64,000 bases of DNA, taken from assembly GCF_027943255.1 (NCBI RefSeq), contig NC_072892.1, forward strand, positions 119,615,792 through 119,679,791. Reading direction: 5' to 3'. The DNA is from Anastrepha obliqua. Taxonomy: Eukaryota; Arthropoda; Insecta; Diptera; Tephritidae. Both the position numbers and the translations under genes were made by a program. The notes below the pieces were generated by a model. It ran no database searches and was not told the DNA's origin. It saw only the letters and a program-made list of their open reading frames with translations. Shown here piece by piece: positions 20,775 to 31,869 of the stretch (positions are counted from its first letter, which is position 1; each line of letters starts with the position of its first letter).

Positions 20775-21660
20775 ATGAACCAATTTTCAAGTCACTTTTG
20801 GCACTCAGAAGCAGATGCTTGCAAAACGAACTATTTAAAGGCTTCAACAACTTCTTCAGGTGTTAAAAAACGTTGATTTCGCCTTATATTTTTGATAGTC
20901 CGAAACAAAAAGAAATTATTAGGTGCAAAATCTGGGCTGTAAGGCGTATGACCCATTAATTTGGTCTTTTCAGTGCTCAGAAACTCTCTTGTGTGAGCTG
21001 ATTTGTGAGAGCTCGCATGGCCTCGGGGAAGGATGTTTCGTCTCCGACGGTTGGATTTTCTTAATTCTCCGAGAATTTTGGCAAACATGTGGTTGTGGCC
21101 CACTCAGAATTGACTATTTTAGGTCTCTCTAGTGGCACAGTTGCGACATTCCGATTTTCTGAAGCAAGAGGCGATCTTTTGCTTTGAGGCACTTTTGTTG
21201 GATTAAGCTCGTTTAGAAATATGTTGCTGCTTTGTTTGCAGCTCATATGCATAGATCCAAGATCACCTGTCATGATATCATAGACGTGCTTTGAACCACC
21301 GCGGCTAAATTTCTTCAACATTCTCTATACCAAACGATACGAGCACTTTTTCGGAGAATTGTCAAATTATGCGGTATCCAACAAGATCAAATCTTCTTAA
21401 GGACCAGATATTCATATAATATTAAATTTATGATGGTACTACTAATGCCCAAGGATGTGTCTATCTTGCAATATGTCACATGTCGATCTTGCGTCATCAA
21501 TTTTTTGTCAATCAACTCACAGCAACGATTGTTTCTGGCACAACAACCGTTTTAGCCTTTACGAAATTCATCTTGCAAGAATTGACAGCCACATTGGAAC
21601 TCATTGCCCAGTATTTCAAATCGGCTAAATGTGGTGTTTCAATGCCAAGAGTCGGAGCAA
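20775..21660 (-). mobile_element. Mariner relic
   Basis: From the right, minus-strand frames encode VVVPETIVAVSELI and KKLMTQDRHVTYCKIDTSLG (the second helix-turn-helix). They then encode EMLKKFSRGGSKHVYDIMTG, VATVPLERPKIVNSEWATT, and HTPYSPDFAPNNFFLFRTIK. The third catalytic residue is Asn instead of Asp (APNN), and the middle HDN motif is lost (RGHASSH). Several frameshifts and stops are present, so it is inactive. No intact terminal repeats are seen, though the 20730-20774 repeat abuts its 3' side. Confidence 0.72.
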
Positions 21661-21717
21661 GTTAACCAATGCACTCCTTTCCTGGGGACTCCACGTCATT
21701 CAACTTTCAAACTTTTA

Positions 21718-22060
21718 GCTACGTTTATCGGTCATTAGACGATTGGCACAAACGTGGAAAATCTAGTTTTACCATTTAACCTCCATTGTAGAAACTGTAG
21801 ATACCTTTCAGAGACGGAGACTGTTGAGCACTTTCTCTGTAAATGTCCGGGTTTGGCAGCTAGGCGATTAAGGTCACTGGGTTCTCCTTTCATCGACAGC
21901 CTGAAGCAATCTTCTCCATTTCATCAACAGCTCTGGCTGGCTGTAGATATCTGTCTGTCGGAGGTCTCATAATAGTATCAAAACGGAGTGCCAGAGTGGT
22001 ACTTCAACCATCTATCCAGAATAGAATCCATCTACTTCAAAGAGTAATGGAATCCAGTCT
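21718..22060 (+). mobile_element. LINE C-terminal fragment (Cys-rich end)
   Basis: The frame 21754-21972 encodes LPFNLHCRNCRYLSETETVE, then HFLCKCPGLAARRLRSLGSP, the C-x2-C...H-x4-C-x-C cluster at the end of Jockey-like polyproteins. Upstream bases encode a degraded TFIGH block. The rest of the element is missing. Confidence 0.72.
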
Positions 22061-22459
22061 ATAGTAGTGCAAGATAAAAAATATTCCAAAAGTTGTGTAC
22101 CATACATACATGCCCTTAAAAAACGGGAAATGCAAATCAATAGTCAAATAGGAAAAATTCTGAGTCCCTATTCTGTTTGTAAGCTTGGCCACAAGAGTAA
22201 TAAAAGTTGACTTATCTTTAAGGGAATTAGTTTTAGTGATTAATTTATGCATATTTACATGAAAAAGAATTATTTAGGATCTGGCAGGCAAATAGGTTTA
22301 CATAGGCTTGAGAATACCAAATAAGGATTGAGTTCAAATTATTTGCCGATGTAAAAAATGTATTGTTACGCAAAAGATTTTTGAGCTCCATCTATGTAAA
22401 TGTACATAATAAACTAAATAAATATATTCAAAGACTCCTTTCAATCTTTCTACTTGCAG
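22061..22459 (+). other. Upstream region or intron of the second peritrophin-like gene
   Basis: The open frame continues leftward to a TTG at 22363 but contains no ATG. Bases 22441-22459 (TCAATCTTTCTACTTGCAG) form a strong splice acceptor. I therefore read this as intron, with a short first exon carrying the ATG somewhere upstream. I could not locate that exon. Confidence 0.5.
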
Positions 22460-22950
22460 TTGCTCTAGCATTACTGGCATGCCTTTTTTGCCTAACCACA
22501 GCTGCCATCATACCCCTCGACGATGCTGAAGTGAAGGCGACTACAGACTGCTTATATGAAGATGAGTTATGGGGCACTGAGGATGGTACCAAATTCTATT
22601 ACTGCCTACCGGACAACAGCTCAGCCATCATACAATCGTGTCCCACGGATACTTTCTTTGTGCGCAATGAAACCGTCACTGGTTGCATTCCATTATCTAT
22701 GATGAGTTCCAATTGTGTGTATAATGTCACTGTTGGCTCATGTACGGGCGAAAATCTCAAACAACCACAACCCAATTTGGCACCAAATAAATTCTATCTT
22801 TGCACGAGTGAGGGAGCCACACCATTGGCGTTGTCTTGCACGGATGGCAAAGCGTTCGTAAAACAAGATGGATATTTGGGTTGTTTCGATTGGTCGGTAT
22901 GGCGTAAGTTGCGGCAGTGCTACACTCTCACCAACCAGATATCAGAATAA
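22460..22950 (+). CDS. Secreted peritrophin-like protein, terminal exon
   Basis: The exon opens in codon phase 1 after the acceptor at 22458-22459 and runs to TAA at 22948-22950. It begins with a hydrophobic secretion signal core (VALALLACLFCLTTAA). Two tandem five-cysteine blocks follow. Block 1 is TTDC, then FYYC, SC, TGC and SNC; block 2 is GSC, then FYLC, LSC, LGC and RQC. An aromatic pair before the second cysteine of each block, and FDWSVW after the fourth of block 2, match the left-edge gene. Chitin binding at the gut lining or cuticle is expected from family features. N-glycosylation sequons (NSS, NET, NVT) are visible. AATAAA spans the stop codon at 22946-22951, so the 3' untranslated region may be very short. 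The initiator exon is missing from this call. The frame has no lesions and is probably functional. Confidence 0.82.
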
Positions 22951-23339
22951 AAAGAATCTGTTAATTTCCTTGAAATGAAAATACATTTAAATCTAAGAAA
23001 ACGCAGCATTTCTGAATAATTATTCGAAGAAAATGAAATATAACTGTAAACAGTAGTTAATGGCATGTATTAATTATTTAGAACAGTTCGAATTTTTTTA
23101 GATAAAATATTTACATTACGCTTATTTGATTATTCGAGCAGATTGGGTAATCACTTATTTATACGGGCTCAAGCGCCCGCGAGCTCTTCTTACCATCGGA
23201 AATAATGGACGCATTTCTCCTTTAAGCTTCCCCGGCTAATATTGTGGCATTTTCAATTATATTTGCTGACTACCATTCTGTAATACACGGGTTCCAATAC
23301 ACGCGCGAGTTCAGTGCATGGAATATCAATTAATATAGA
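22951..23339. other. Downstream non-coding DNA
   Basis: AT-rich sequence after the peritrophin-like gene, with no reading frame or repeat recognised. Confidence 0.35.
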
Positions 23340-23440
23340 AAAGTGTTTCTTAATAGCGGTCGCCCATAGATCCCTTCATTTGCGGGACAACATCAAGGCG
23401 TATACCACAAATAGGAGGAGGAGTTCGACCAAATGGTCGA
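23340..23440 (+). repeat. SINE fragment
   Basis: Contains TTAATAGCGGTCGCCC joined to the 3' half blocks (GGGACAACATCAAGGCG, CACAAATAGGAGGAGGAG). The central part of the SINE is deleted. The bases just upstream (about 23270-23330) are a diverged head. Confidence 0.65.
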
Positions 23441-23464
23441 CAAAGCCTTTGAGCGGAAATTATA

Positions 23465-24812
23465 CTTAGTCCACCATAAGTTCTGTTACAAGTTATAGAT
23501 ATAAGTTAAGTTAAGTCCATTATAGATATGAAATTATAAAACTTTTTTAAGTTTGTGCGTATTTTACCCATAATTTCACTTTTGTACGAAGTTTGCATAT
23601 GAAAAATTATTTGTGGAATATAACAGAACTATTTATATTTTCTTTGATATATTGTGCATTCAAAAAGTGATTTTAATCGCGGATAGAAGCAGGTGTTGTT
23701 AAAAAATAAAATGGAATCTTCGAACGCGTATAAGGGGCATATTTTGTATTTTTTTTATAAAAGTGGTAAAAATGCAACAACTGCTGCTGCAGAAATAAAC
23801 ACTGTTCAAGGAGAGGATACCGCGAGTGTAAGGACTGCGCAAAAGTGGTTTTCAAAACTCCGAAGTGGTAACTGCGACGTGGAGGATGCCCCACGCGCTA
23901 GTCGTCCTGAAGTCTTTAACTCCGACCCCTTGTTCGAACTCGTGGAGGCTGAGCCAAATTTGACAGTCGATATGATAGCCCAGAGATTAAATTCATCGCA
24001 TGGAACAGTTCACAGACACCTGGTTCAGGTGGAAAAGGTTTCAAAGCGGGGAAATGAGTTCCGCATAGACTTTCCGTCGCCAGCCTTCAGCAGAGAGTGA
24101 ATGTGTGTTCTCAGCTACTGCAACGGCTTGAAAATGAATGTTTTTTTAACCGTATCGTTACTGGTGATGAAAAATAGGTATTTTACAATAATCTTGTTCG
24201 CAAACGCCAATGGTTGGATAAAAATGAAACACCAGAACCGACCCCTAGAGATGGCCTTCACCCCAAGAAGATTCTCCTGTATATTTGGTGGGATATGGCC
24301 GGTATTGTTTACTATGAACTTCTGCAACCAAACCAGACGATAACTGCTGATTATTATTCCCACCAGCTATCAAGCCTAAACGAGACACTTAACAAAAATC
24401 GACCGCCTTTAGTGAATAGACGCAAAGTTTTGTTTCACCACGACAACGCAAGACCTCATACCGCGAGGCAAACATTAGGCAAGCTGAACGAGCTCGGATG
24501 GGAGCTAATGCCACATCCACCATACTCTCCGGATATTGCACCTTGTGATTATCACCTTTTCCGTGGACTTCAATCCCATATGAGTAACAAGAACTACTCC
24601 TCAAAAGAAGCTATAAAAAGGGATATCGAAGCGTATTTTGGCTGCAAGGACAAAAAATTTGTTGAGCAGGGAATTAAAAATGTGTCTAAACGTTGGGAAG
24701 ACATTGTAAATAATGAAGGAAAATATATTATTGATTAATAAATACTTTAAACATCTTTTTTATTAATTTTAAATCTACCTTTAAAAACACACGAACTTAT
24801 GGACTGACCTGA
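23465..24812 (+). mobile_element. Near full-length mariner element
   Basis: The right end in reverse complement reads TCAGGTCAGTCCATAAGTTC; the left end near 23465 reads CTTAGTCCACCATAAGTTCT. These form imperfect inverted repeats next to TA. Length is about 1.35 kb, the usual mariner size, and the broken transposase gene at 23711-24738 fills it. Confidence 0.8.
23711..24738 (+). pseudogene. Mariner transposase with one frameshift and one nonsense codon
   Basis: The ATG at 23711 opens a frame encoding the paired helix-turn-helix DNA-binding domain (FYKSGKNATTAAAEI, VRTAQKWFSKLRSGN, RPEVFNSDPL). The frame shifts around 24030-24090. In the next frame RIVTGDEK is followed by TAG where mariners have Trp (24176-24178). 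The frame then runs intact from 24179 to 24738. It includes HHDNARPHTARQTL and PPYSPDIAPCDYHLF, with exactly 34 residues between the last two catalytic aspartates, so this is a DD34D mariner. Two simple lesions make it a young pseudogene. It lies about 760 bases downstream of the second peritrophin-like gene, in the same orientation, with no functional link. Confidence 0.85.
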
Positions 24813-24839
24813 TATATTGACATCGCTGCCTGAACCAAA

Positions 24840-25660
24840 TATTATTTCAGACTCCCCAAATTTCTGTGAGGTCTTCGATAGGCCATTTTCTCCAATTCTG
24901 ACCACATTCTGGATTCAGATCTGGACTTCCAGAGGTCAATCTTCTGCGGCTATGAAACCAGAAGTATGCCTTTTTAGCCACTGGTGGGTGGTTTTCGCCT
25001 TATGGCTTGGAGCAGAATTTTGCTAGACAGTACTGCTCAACTGCTCCAACACGTCTTCTAAAACATCCTCCTTGTACACTTTTACCCTGGCCTTAACGCC
25101 TTTATAAGGCACTTCCCAGCAAACCATTATGGAGGCTGGGTGTTGGCCACCCTAAATTCTTAGAACAACATTTTTGGCTTACTTAGAAGTTTTATATAGA
25201 TTTTGCCGATTTACTTATTAACAACTTATTCAACAGTGAACATTTTCTCATCTGTAAAAATAATATTTTCATAGCAATTGCCCGCGTGCCACCGAAGAAG
25301 CTGCTTGCATCTGTCGAGTCTAAGTTGCTTCGAACGCGTTGACAAAAGCTCATCAGTTGAGCGACGAAAGACTTTCATGTAGAGTCGTCTCTAATTAGTC
25401 TTGACATGGATCTGGTCGATACATTCATTTCCCTATCTTTCTCGAACGGCTTTTATGGCTGCACTGGTTCGAACCGCGTGGAGCACGACCACTTCTTTTT
25501 CTGTCTGTCACTTCCGACGTTTGACAAAAATTCTCGAAATATTAAGTTTTTTCAGCAATTCGTTAATCTCATTTGCACTTTCCCCACACTTATGTAATGC
25601 AATGGCTGCAATGCGAGTTCCCTTAGCTCCCCACACCATCGTTAACAACTGAAATTTTCC
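24840..25660 (-). mobile_element. Tc1-like transposon relic
   Basis: From the right, minus-strand frames encode VWGAKGTRIAAIALHKCGES then NEINELLKKLNISRIFVK, the Tc1-type N-terminal helix-turn-helix. They then encode VRTSAAIKAVRERE and NVSTRSMSRLIRDD. The lower part (about 25250 to 24860) shows degraded catalytic-domain pieces. Many stops. No terminal repeats were found. Confidence 0.65.
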
Positions 25661-25689
25661 CCGAAACTAAGTATGATTTATGAGTAGAC

Positions 25690-26100
25690 AATGCATACAA
25701 ACAGAAGGATTTACGGCAAGGATTTTGAGTGAATTATTCTGAATACATCGAAACTCTGGAGAGACAGTTGCGAAAATCTGGATTGTTAGTGTACGCGGTG
25801 ACAACCCATACATCTCCTACCTGCTCGCGAAGGCGATACAAGATTGGATGGCTGAAAATTTCCATGACTACATAACACCGAACTAATGACCGTCCAGCTC
25901 TCCAGACCTTAATATCCTGGATTAGTACGTGTGGAGCGTAGTTTAGCGTGAAACCAACAAACATTCTCATAACACTATTTCTTCTCTGAAGGCTGCAATT
26001 AATCTAGTTATGGTTAATATGAATTTGATTCAAGCATGCAATAGTTTCAAGACCCGGATCGAGGTTATTGCAACTAGTGGAAATTTTATTGAATGATTTT
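25690..26100 (+). mobile_element. Tc1-like transposase C-terminal relic
   Basis: The plus strand encodes AIQDWMAENFHDYITPN, a damaged SSPDLNILD block carrying the last catalytic residue, then VWSVV-RETNKH and a C-terminal ISSLKAAINLVMVNMNLIQA block, ending in GNFIE. It is in the opposite orientation to the neighbouring Tc1 relic and is a different family. Confidence 0.68.
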
Positions 26101-26845
26101 ATAGATACATAATAAATTAATGTTGTGCAAAAAATGCATAAAATTTCATTAAGTTTAGCTCAGAATAAAAGCTAATTGGTTTAGCTCTCAAATTGACCTA
26201 AACACCGTATGCTCCATGCATATATATATTAGGTATATAATATTTGTAAATGTAAATATATGTATATATATATATATATTCATAACTTATGCGAGTAGAA
26301 GTTAGTTAACCCCAAAAAATTCCTTTTGTCCCCTCTTGGATCGGTTATTCTTTTCAGTAAACTGGGCTCGAACCACTCGCACTCGTACTCTTTCTAGCGC
26401 CATCGAAGCACCCTATAACTAAAAGTTACATATAATTAGTAATATTTCAATTTAAGACTTAAGTAGGGTGTATTTACCTCTTGGTATTTTATACTGCTTC
26501 ACAAACCAAGTGAATCTTCTGGCGGAAGCCGTATTAACTGCGGCATAACTTCAATATTATTTCTTTCAGAGCGTAGGATGCCAACTTCGAAACAGTGCCC
26601 ATACCAATGAAATACTTGGTGCCAACACCGTGCTGGTACCCACCGCTAGCCAAAACTGAAAGAGTGGCTGCCATTTGTAGCACTGGAGGCACCGCTTTGG
26701 CGTCTGATTTCATTAAATTTATATCCTGTAGAACAAGAATGGTTCCAACACTGGGACCTGTTCCTGCAGGGATGAAAACGGAAACCTGGTACCGGACGTA
26801 CATAGCATGCTGATGATATGGAGGAGTCCCTTCTCAAAATTACTA
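26101..26845. other. Non-coding spacer
   Basis: Contains a TA/TATG microsatellite at 26220-26280. Overlapping complementary frames at 26534-26837 have no recognised domain and are not called. Confidence 0.35.
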
Positions 26846-28205
26846 AACGGCGATGACGCGAACACCCTCACCAATGAAGAAGTTGATCAGAGTAGTGCAG
26901 TCTCTGAAGACGGTGTCGACGTTCCACCACCCGACTATGACTAGGTCTTGAGAGCTGTTGCCCGGCTTAGGAACAACAAAGGTGCTGATCTAACAAAAAG
27001 TATGCAAATACTCATAGGCAAAATATGGTTGGATGAAATCATGCCCACCAACTGGCATCTCAGCGTGCTCTGTCCAATCCAGAAGAAAGGGGACTCCACG
27101 AACTGCGCCAGCTACCGTGCGATAAGCCTCCTCAGTATCGCATACAAGCCTACTTCTATCAAGCGTACTTTGTGAAAGGCTGTAACCCCTCGTCAACAAA
27201 CTGATTGGGCTTTATCAGTGTAGTTTCAGGCCTGGTAAATCTACCATCGACCAGATTTTCACATTACGCCAAATCATAGAGAAGACCTAAGAGAAGCTCA
27301 TCCGGCTTTGCAGGATGACCCTAACAAACACCATCAGCGCAGTGAGAATTGGCAAAGATCTTTCGGAGCCACTTGAAACCAAGCGGGATTCCATACAAGG
27401 CGACCATGCGATTTTTCATTAAATTGATGGACACAATTAATCACGCCGCTAACATCGACTTCTCAGGCATTATTTTCTAGAAAAGTGTCATGCTGCTGCT
27501 CGCGTACGCTGATTATATCGACATTGTTGGCATTAGTCAGCGGGCAGTCAATGAAAACTTTCTCCAGTCTTGAAAACGAATTCCTTCGAGTGGGTCTTAC
27601 GGTAAAGGAAGGCAATCCAAAGTACCTTGCGTCAATAACCAAAAAGTCTACGCGTATTTGACAGTAGGTGGTGGATGACAATTACTCCACCATTAACATC
27701 AACAACAACGTCAGGCAAGAGATCCAGCGAAGAATAACCCTTACCAAAAAATGCCACTTTGGGCTAGGTAGGCACTTGAAAAGCAGATCTCTTTCTCGAT
27801 ACACGAACAGAAAGCTCTAGCAATCACTTATCCGCCCGGACTTGTTATAGGGCGATGAGTCCTGGACATTGACGAACATCGATGGACGGTTATTAGGAGC
27901 TTTCGAGGGAAACATTCTTCGCAATATCTATGATCCAATTTGCGTGAATGATGCATGTCGAATACGATGGAACCACAAAATGTACGAGGTGCACGCATTA
28001 AAATTCAGCGGTTGCGCTGGCTAGGTCACGTTGAGCGAATGGACAATAACGCTCCAGCAAAGCAGGTGCTCTTTTCGATATCCACCAAGACCAGGTTGAC
28101 GACGACCTAACCGCCTTAGGTGTTTCTTACTGATGTCAATGCGCGCAATGCAGAGGCGATTGGCGCAACATTTTGGTATCGGCCAAGACCGACGACGGCT
28201 AAAAT
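26846..28205 (+). mobile_element. RTE-like LINE pseudogene spanning reverse transcriptase
   Basis: Frames in series encode VARLRNNKGADLTKSM, then KIWLDEIMPTNWHLSVLCPI and QKKGDSTNCASYRAISLLS (fingers). These are followed by [16 protein letters not shown] (palm start), a damaged LAYADYIDIVG-type catalytic block near 27500, and EIQRRITLTKKCHFGLGRHL. The tail (CSFRYPPRPG) precedes the end near 28205. Many stops and frameshifts are present. The same family occurs at 31000-31790 (minus) and 20222-20425. Confidence 0.75.
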
Positions 28206-28647
28206 AAAAAAAAGAAAAAATTCAAAAACCTCTTTGAGCAGGCGGAACCGTTTCAGGAATCTACAAGGAAAATGAGTAAATGAGCCAGAATAATTAATCA
28301 TTTACATATTTACGCTATGTTTGGAAATGCTCTTTGTTGCTCTTTTCACTTGGAAGCCTCCGCACTATTTTTTTATATCCATCACTTTCGCTAGAACTCA
28401 TAAATAAAAAAAGTTATGCTCCGTTATATATCATATTATTTATATTTATTAAATTTTACAACAGGTCTGACAGGTCCACGTTATTGTGACCTAAAAATAC
28501 GATCACAAGCATTGTGGAACTTGAAAACTATTGTGAATTAAAATAAGTGACGATGCGTTCGTTGGTTTCAATGCGATTCCACTTAAACGATCGGCGTATC
28601 ACGTAATTTTCTTTCGTATAGTTGTTGATCGGTGCATGAATGTGATA
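28206..28647. other. Non-coding spacer
   Basis: AT-rich sequence between two LINE copies, ending in an ATTT-repeat that is the tail of the next element. No gene is recognised. Confidence 0.35.
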
Positions 28648-29830
28648 TTTATTTATTTATTTACAGACGTGAAATAATAATACAATTATTCTTACACGTA
28701 AAACAGGAGCACTGGCTGCCATGACCTTCGGCTCGCTGATGTAAAAGTAACAGATAGTTAGCTTAAAGGTCTTACATGTAAAACGAGACTAGAAAACTTA
28801 ATTAATTAAGACTATGGTAAAAATATAGTAACTATGGTAGAAGAACAAACATCAAATCAATTTTTTCAGTCCTGATTTAACTAGCAATTCTGACATTTTT
28901 GATATATTTTCTGAGGAAGTAGTTCTTAGCAGTGTAGAAGGTCCTTGGTTTCGGAAGATACTTTTCCTGATTTGTTCAAAATGTGGACAGTCATCGAGTA
29001 GGTGGCAGACCGTTAAAGATGGTGAGTGACAGTGTTGGCAGCATGGAAAGCTGAAACCATTATAGGCGTAGGAATGTGTGGCTATTGTCTGCCCTAGACG
29101 AAGGCGGACAAATGATTTGATATCGTTGCAACGGCAATTTAATGGGTAGTTTGGTTTTATCCTGTTTGGATTATTTCCGATATAATGATGGGAAAAGGAT
29201 TCCCAATTGACCATTTGTGCATTATAGTGCCTGTGATATATAAATTTGTATATGTCTTTTTTCGAAATATAGTCGAAAGTTATTAGTGGTTCTTTACCAG
29301 CGAGTTTAGCCCGTTCGTCCGCTAGATTGTTCCGTCTTATGCCTGCATGGCCTGGAACCCACAAAAGTTTTATGCGCTCGCTGGTCTTTAATAATTTGCT
29401 CCGGATACAGGAGATGATGTGCGTCTTGTTCATTGGTTTCATTATCGGGTAAATGACTGATTTGCTATCCGTGCAAATTACTGCTTTCGGTAAAGAGTTT
29501 TCAGCGAAGGTAATACCACGAAGGAGCGCTGCAGCTTCGGAAGTGATACCAATCTCTTTGGCGTAATTGATGCACAGTGCAATTGTCGATTTGACACTAC
29601 TTCATATAAAGCGCTGTTGTAGCAAAGAAATAGCTTAGGTATAAGTTCCTTCGTATTCGTCGTGAATCTCTCTTCAATTTTGGGGAGGCCGGCTTCCGTC
29701 AGTATAAATTTTGTTAGGGATTTTAGCCGCGTCGTAAGCTGAGTAAATTAGTTTTATGTTGCTTTTCGCACAGTTACCATAAATGGGAAGGCCATACATG
29801 GTCTATCTTCGATAATATGAGTGCCCTGGT
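28648..29830 (-). mobile_element. I-like LINE 3' part with RNase H domain and TAAA tail
   Basis: The minus strand from about 29600 to 28852 carries an open frame of about 250 codons. It contains GITSEAAALLRGITF (RNase H catalytic Glu), AVICTDSKSVIYP (catalytic Asp), LLWVPGHAGIRRNNLADERA (last catalytic block) and a C-terminal FPCCQHCHSPSLTVCHLL zinc motif ending in KKLI. A (TAAA)n tail at 28648-28662 marks the 3' end. The retained open frame suggests a fairly young 5'-truncated copy. RNase H followed by a CCHC-like motif and an A-rich tandem tail fits the I clade. Confidence 0.78.
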
Positions 29831-30999
29831 TCCATTTATTAGCGTTGAAGAGTTAATTATTAAATGTGATAATTCAATAATAATTTTTAAAAAAATATGC
29901 AACAGCGAACTTGGCCAGTTTTGCTTGTAAATTATTTCCCATTTAGTCTACATATTACATATTTCCACAGAAATAAAATTTAGCGATTTTCGTTTTTCAT
30001 ATGTGACAAACTTTCGCATGTTTTGAAGTAAAATATTGCAAAAAATAGCGCACCCACTGAATTGCATACCTAACCGCTGGATAAAGTTAAATACTAGGTT
30101 ACTACAGATTCAGATTTTCATATGAGTAAGAGTGCGTATACATATGTATATCCATTTATGTACTATTATAGTAATATTAAAGTATTTTTAAATTTATAGC
30201 CAACGCGGCTCATAAATTAGCATTTAAATTACCCAGCGCTTGTTGATACGTCTGTGATTTTGTTTAGTGATTTATGTAAATGATGGAATTTGAATTAAAT
30301 GAATGGGATAGATAACTAGCTGGGAATTGATTAAAAGAAGTTTTCACTATGGAAATTTACGGATACGAGTATATGTGTGCGTGTAAACATATATGTATGT
30401 ATGCAAGTGTACTGGCAGAATTGATTTCCAATGCAATTAATTAGTTTCCGCTAAAACAGCGGGTTATCTATTCAAGCATGATTACTCAACAATAAGCAAT
30501 AATTTGCCGGTCGAGCTGAGTGAAAGATAAGAACCTCATTAGTGAAACTAGCTGCAGGAAGCACAAAATGGTAGGTATGTTGTTCTTGGTTTGAATTTGA
30601 TTTCTAGCCTACTGGATATGAATGGACGTCAATAAAACAATTTGAATCATAACTAATTAATTTTAGGTTTAGAGGAGGATTAGCGTAGTACTCGTATTAT
30701 CATAGCTATATATATATATATGATTGTATGTATGTACATATCAGCACATTTTATTCTATATTATAAAGGTCGAAGAAAGCTTCTGCCACATGATCTTTGA
30801 TTTCGCTCAAATTTTGCACGTAGGTCCAACAGACGACAATGGGTTTAAAAATTTGAAATTTTTCTCATAAGTTAGGGAGGTGGCAAAAATTAAAAAAGTC
30901 TTTAACAAGAGGTACTAAAATTGTATATAAATCAAAATTTCCTGAGCTGACTTTCATAAATTGGGTAACGTTAGAAAGGCTATAAGTAATTAGCTGTCT
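29831..30999. other. Non-coding spacer
   Basis: AT-rich DNA with TATG microsatellites (30370-30400, 30708-30745). No gene or mobile element is recognised. Confidence 0.35.
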
Positions 31000-31790
31000 C
31001 ATGAACGGTTCGTTTTGGCCTCTTTGTTTCCGAATAACCGCTTACGCTATTTTGGCCGAATTTAGCAAAGCGCGCCAGTCGTATTCTTTTTCGTGCTACT
31101 CGGGGCTAGTTGGACACACCAAGTGAAGCCAAGTCCTTCTCCACCTGATCTTTCCAACGCAAAGGAGGCCATCCTCTTCCTCTGCTACCTCCAGCTGGTA
31201 CCGCATCGAATACTTTCAGAGCTGGAACGTTTGTATCCATTCGGACGACATGACGCAGCTAACGTAGCCGCTGGATCTTTATTCGCTGCGCTATGTCTAT
31301 GTCGTCGTAAAGCTCATACTGCTCATCGTTCCATCGTCTGCGATATTCCCCGTTGCCAACGTGAAAAAGTACAAAAATCTTGCGCAGAATTTTTCTCTCA
31401 AACACTCCAAGCGTCGCTTCATTGGATGTTGTCATCGTGCACGCTTCTGCGCCATACGTTAGGATGGGCATGATGAGAGTCTTGTAGAGTGTTAGTTTTG
31501 TTCGTCGAGAGAGGACTTTACTACTCAATTGCCTACTTAGCCCTAAGTAGCACTTGTTGGCAAGAGAAATTCTACGTTGGATTTCCAGGCTGACATTGTT
31601 ATAGGTGTTAGTGCTGGTTCCTAAATACCCGAAGTCTTTTACAATTTCGAAATTATAACTGTCAACAGTGACGTGGGTGTCGATACACGAATGCGCCGAC
31701 TGATTGTTTGATGACAGAAGATACTTCGTTTTGCCCTCGTTCACCACCATTCGATTTGCCTCTTTATCTTTATTGGAGAAGGCAGAAAGG
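31000..31790 (-). mobile_element. RTE-like LINE C-terminal half, mostly open
   Basis: The minus-strand frame 31750-31259 encodes VVNEGKTKYLLSSNNQSAHS, then FGYLGTSTNTYNNVSLEIQR and ANKCYLGLSRQLSSKVLSRR. It continues with TLIMPILTYGAEACT, LGVFERKILRKIFV and IAQRIKIQRLRWL, the RT thumb and connection region. After a stop or shift near 31200 it continues to the GRGWPPLRWKDQVEKDLASL tail ending near 31100. This is the best preserved member of its family in the window. The 5' side, including the catalytic YADD, is missing. Confidence 0.78.
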
Positions 31791-31869
31791 TCATTAGAGA
31801 GTCAAAATTATTTTTCACACACACATTCACTACACTATATGCACATATTTGAGACCTCCAATGAGAATA

